15,135 bases of DNA from Pseudomonas sp. (GTDB taxonomy: Bacteria; Pseudomonadota; Gammaproteobacteria; Pseudomonadales; Pseudomonadaceae): positions 1 through 15,135 of the forward strand of contig NZ_JASLGE010000015.1 in assembly GCF_030150285.1 (NCBI RefSeq). The letters are read 5' to 3'. The notes beneath the pieces are model-generated. The model had not been told where the DNA came from and did not search any database. It was given only the letters and a program-made list of their open reading frames with translations. Positions 13,530 to 15,135 of the stretch are shown piece after piece. Made by a program: the position numbers and the translations under genes. Every line of letters begins with the position of its first letter. Within the stretch, counting starts at the first letter, position 1.

Positions 13530-15062
13530 TTACCGGGCCGAAGCGAGTTGAGTGAAGGCGGTGCCGAGCCATTGCTGCACGCCATTCATGGTCGCAGCAG
13601 AGGTGTCGAGGAACGGTTGCGGGTACACACCGATGAAAATCAGCAGAACCGCCAGACCGAGCACCATGATCAGTTCACGTGCATCCATGCCGGCCAGTAC
13701 CGCGTCAGACTTGGACGGGCCGAAGTAGGCGCGGTGAATCATGATCAGCGAGTAGACCGAACCAAACACCAGACCGGTTGTTGCAATCGCCGTGACCCAA
13801 GGGAAACTGGCGAACGAGCCCATCAGAATCAGGAACTCACCGACGAAGTTGCCGGTACCCGGTAAGCCCAGCGACGCCGCAGCGAAGAACAGGCTAATGG
13901 CCGGCAGGTAAGCAATTTTCGACCACAAGCCGCCCATTTCACGCATGTCACGGGTGTGCAGGCGTTCGTACAGTTGGCCGCTGAGGATAAATAGCGCAGC
14001 GGCTGAAACACCGTGCGCCAGCATCTGGATCACCGCACCTTGCAAGGCCAGCAAACTACCGGAGTAGATACCGATGAGGACGAAGCCCATGTGCGAAACG
14101 CTGGAGAAGGCGATCAGACGCTTGATATCGGTTTGGGCGAAGGCCAGGAAAGCACCGTAGAAAATCCCGATCAGACCCAGGGTCATGGCAATCGGCGCAA
14201 ATTCGGCCGAAGCATTCGGGAACAGCGGCAAGGCGAAACGCAGCAGACCATAAGCAGCGGTCTTGAGCAGGATACCGGCCAGGTCAACCGAACCTGCAGT
14301 AGGTGCCTGAGCGTGAGCATCAGGCAGCCAGGAGTGGAACGGTACCACCGGCAGCTTCACGGCAAAGGCAATGAAGAAGCCCAGCATCAGGATGTACTCG
14401 GTGGTGAGCGACATCTTGGTCTTTAGCAACTCGGCGTAGTTGAACGTCAACACACCGGTGTCGTTGTAGTTGACCAACACCAGACCCAGGATCGCCACCA
14501 GCATGATCAGGCCGGAAGCCTGAGTGAAGATGAAGAACTTGGTCGCGGCGTAAATACGGGTTTTCTTGCCGTCCGACGAGCTATGACCCCAGAGCGCGAT
14601 GAGGAAATACATCGGCACCAGCATCATTTCCCAGAAGAAGAAGAACATGAACAGGTCGATGGCCAGGAACACGCCCACAACACCGCCCAGGATCCACATC
14701 AGGTTCAAGTGGAAGAAGCCCACGTGACGCTGAATTTCTTTCCAGGAACACAAGACCGACAGCACACCCAGCAAGCCGGTGAGCAGGATCATCAGCAGCG
14801 ACAGGCCGTCTAGCGCCAAGTGCACGCTGATGCCAAAGCGCTCGATCCAGACGTGCTTGAACTCAAGCGCCCACGTCGGATCGGCACCCGGGTTCGGGGC
14901 CAGTTGGTAGTCCCCGTTACCCCACAGCCAAAGGCCGAGGGCAAGTTCAAGGGACATGGTCAGCAACGCAATCCAGCGTGGCAGGGTAGGGCCGAAGCGC
15001 TCACCCAGCCAGCACAGCAGGCCGCCGATAAAGGGGATCAGGATTAGCCAAGGCAGAATCAT
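13530..15062 (-). CDS. nuoM: NADH:quinone oxidoreductase (complex I) subunit M
   Basis: A 510-residue proton-pumping membrane subunit of complex I, placed between NuoL and NuoN in the membrane arm. The length matches E. coli NuoM (509). Key residues are Glu145 in FFFWEMMLVPMYFL, Lys236 in FAVKLPVVPFHSWLPDAHAQ, Lys267 in LAGILLKTAAYG and Glu409 in GNFVGEFLILMGSF, matching Glu144, Lys234, Lys265 and Glu407 of E. coli. The ATG at 15062 has an AAGGAA ribosome binding site about 11 bases upstream. It lies 38 bases downstream of the nuoL stop and 7 bases upstream of nuoN, in the usual L-M-N order. I see nothing abnormal in it. Confidence 0.98.
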   Translation of the reverse strand: MILPWLILIPFIGGLLCWLGERFGPTLPRWIALLTMSLELALGLWLWGNGDYQLAPNPGADPTWALEFKHVWIERFGISVHLALDGLSLLMILLTGLLGVLSVLCSWKEIQRHVGFFHLNLMWILGGVVGVFLAIDLFMFFFFWEMMLVPMYFLIALWGHSSSDGKKTRIYAATKFFIFTQASGLIMLVAILGLVLVNYNDTGVLTFNYAELLKTKMSLTTEYILMLGFFIAFAVKLPVVPFHSWLPDAHAQAPTAGSVDLAGILLKTAAYGLLRFALPLFPNASAEFAPIAMTLGLIGIFYGAFLAFAQTDIKRLIAFSSVSHMGFVLIGIYSGSLLALQGAVIQMLAHGVSAAALFILSGQLYERLHTRDMREMGGLWSKIAYLPAISLFFAAASLGLPGTGNFVGEFLILMGSFASFPWVTAIATTGLVFGSVYSLIMIHRAYFGPSKSDAVLAGMDARELIMVLGLAVLLIFIGVYPQPFLDTSAATMNGVQQWLGTAFTQLASAR

Positions 15063-15100
15063 GACGGGCTCAATTCCTTTCGCAATGTCGAAGGTTCATA

Positions 15101-15135
15101 TCAGACCGCTACCAGTACGATGGCGCCCATGACCA
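15101..15135 (-). CDS. nuoL: NADH:quinone oxidoreductase subunit L, last codons
   Basis: On the minus strand the window edge enters an open frame reading VMGAIVLVAV and then TGA (plus 15101-15103), 38 bases upstream of the nuoM start. The hydrophobic tail and the standard nuoL-nuoM-nuoN order identify it as the C-terminus of NuoL. Only 10 complete codons before the stop are visible, so the assignment rests mainly on gene order. Confidence 0.65.
   Translation of the reverse strand, partial: VMGAIVLVAV

Noticed and set aside
13523..13585. Longer NuoN start at 13585
   Set aside because: It would overlap the end of nuoM and add a hydrophilic stretch absent from NuoN proteins; the ATG at 13522 gives the normal membrane start.

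Overview
The window is chromosomal DNA from a Pseudomonas, most likely near the P. fluorescens/P. putida side of the genus. Three things point there: the SucCD, HtpG, BrnQ, TrhP and NuoL-M-N products, the moderate-to-high GC content, and palindromic repeats with the core GTAGGAGCGAGCTTGCTCGC, a REP type common in that genus. The species call is inference.

Layout, left to right. Bases 1-1554 hold the end of sucC and all of sucD (succinyl-CoA synthetase, TCA cycle), overlapping by one base and closed by a hairpin terminator. A REP doublet and an unassigned leader region follow. brnQ (1978-3291) encodes a sodium-coupled branched-chain amino acid carrier. It converges on a small lipoprotein gene (3386-3646, minus strand), and the two share a bidirectional terminator. 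The lipoprotein gene is divergent from htpG (3879-5783). The region between them carries a good match to an AlgU/sigma-E promoter facing the lipoprotein gene and a good match to a sigma-32 promoter facing htpG. A dienelactone-hydrolase-family gene (5843-6571) sits directly behind the htpG terminator and converges on trhP (6625-7959, minus strand), a tRNA-hydroxylation U32 protein. Next come a FadR-type GntR regulator (8271-9029) and, converging on it, an orphan TonB-dependent receptor (9045-11150, minus strand). About 0.5 kb of mosaic repeats (11442-11966) separates this pair from the 3' end of the NADH dehydrogenase I operon: nuoN, nuoM and the last codons of nuoL, all on the minus strand.

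How the genes work together: most are housekeeping. SucCD and the Nuo complex both serve central respiration, HtpG serves proteostasis, and TrhP modifies tRNA. The accessory-looking part is the regulator, TonB receptor and repeat mosaic at 8.2-12.0 kb.

I found no convincing new multi-gene system. The observations most worth checking are the back-to-back envelope-stress and heat-shock promoters between the lipoprotein gene and htpG, the mosaic repeat block, and the possible operators ahead of brnQ and the GntR gene.
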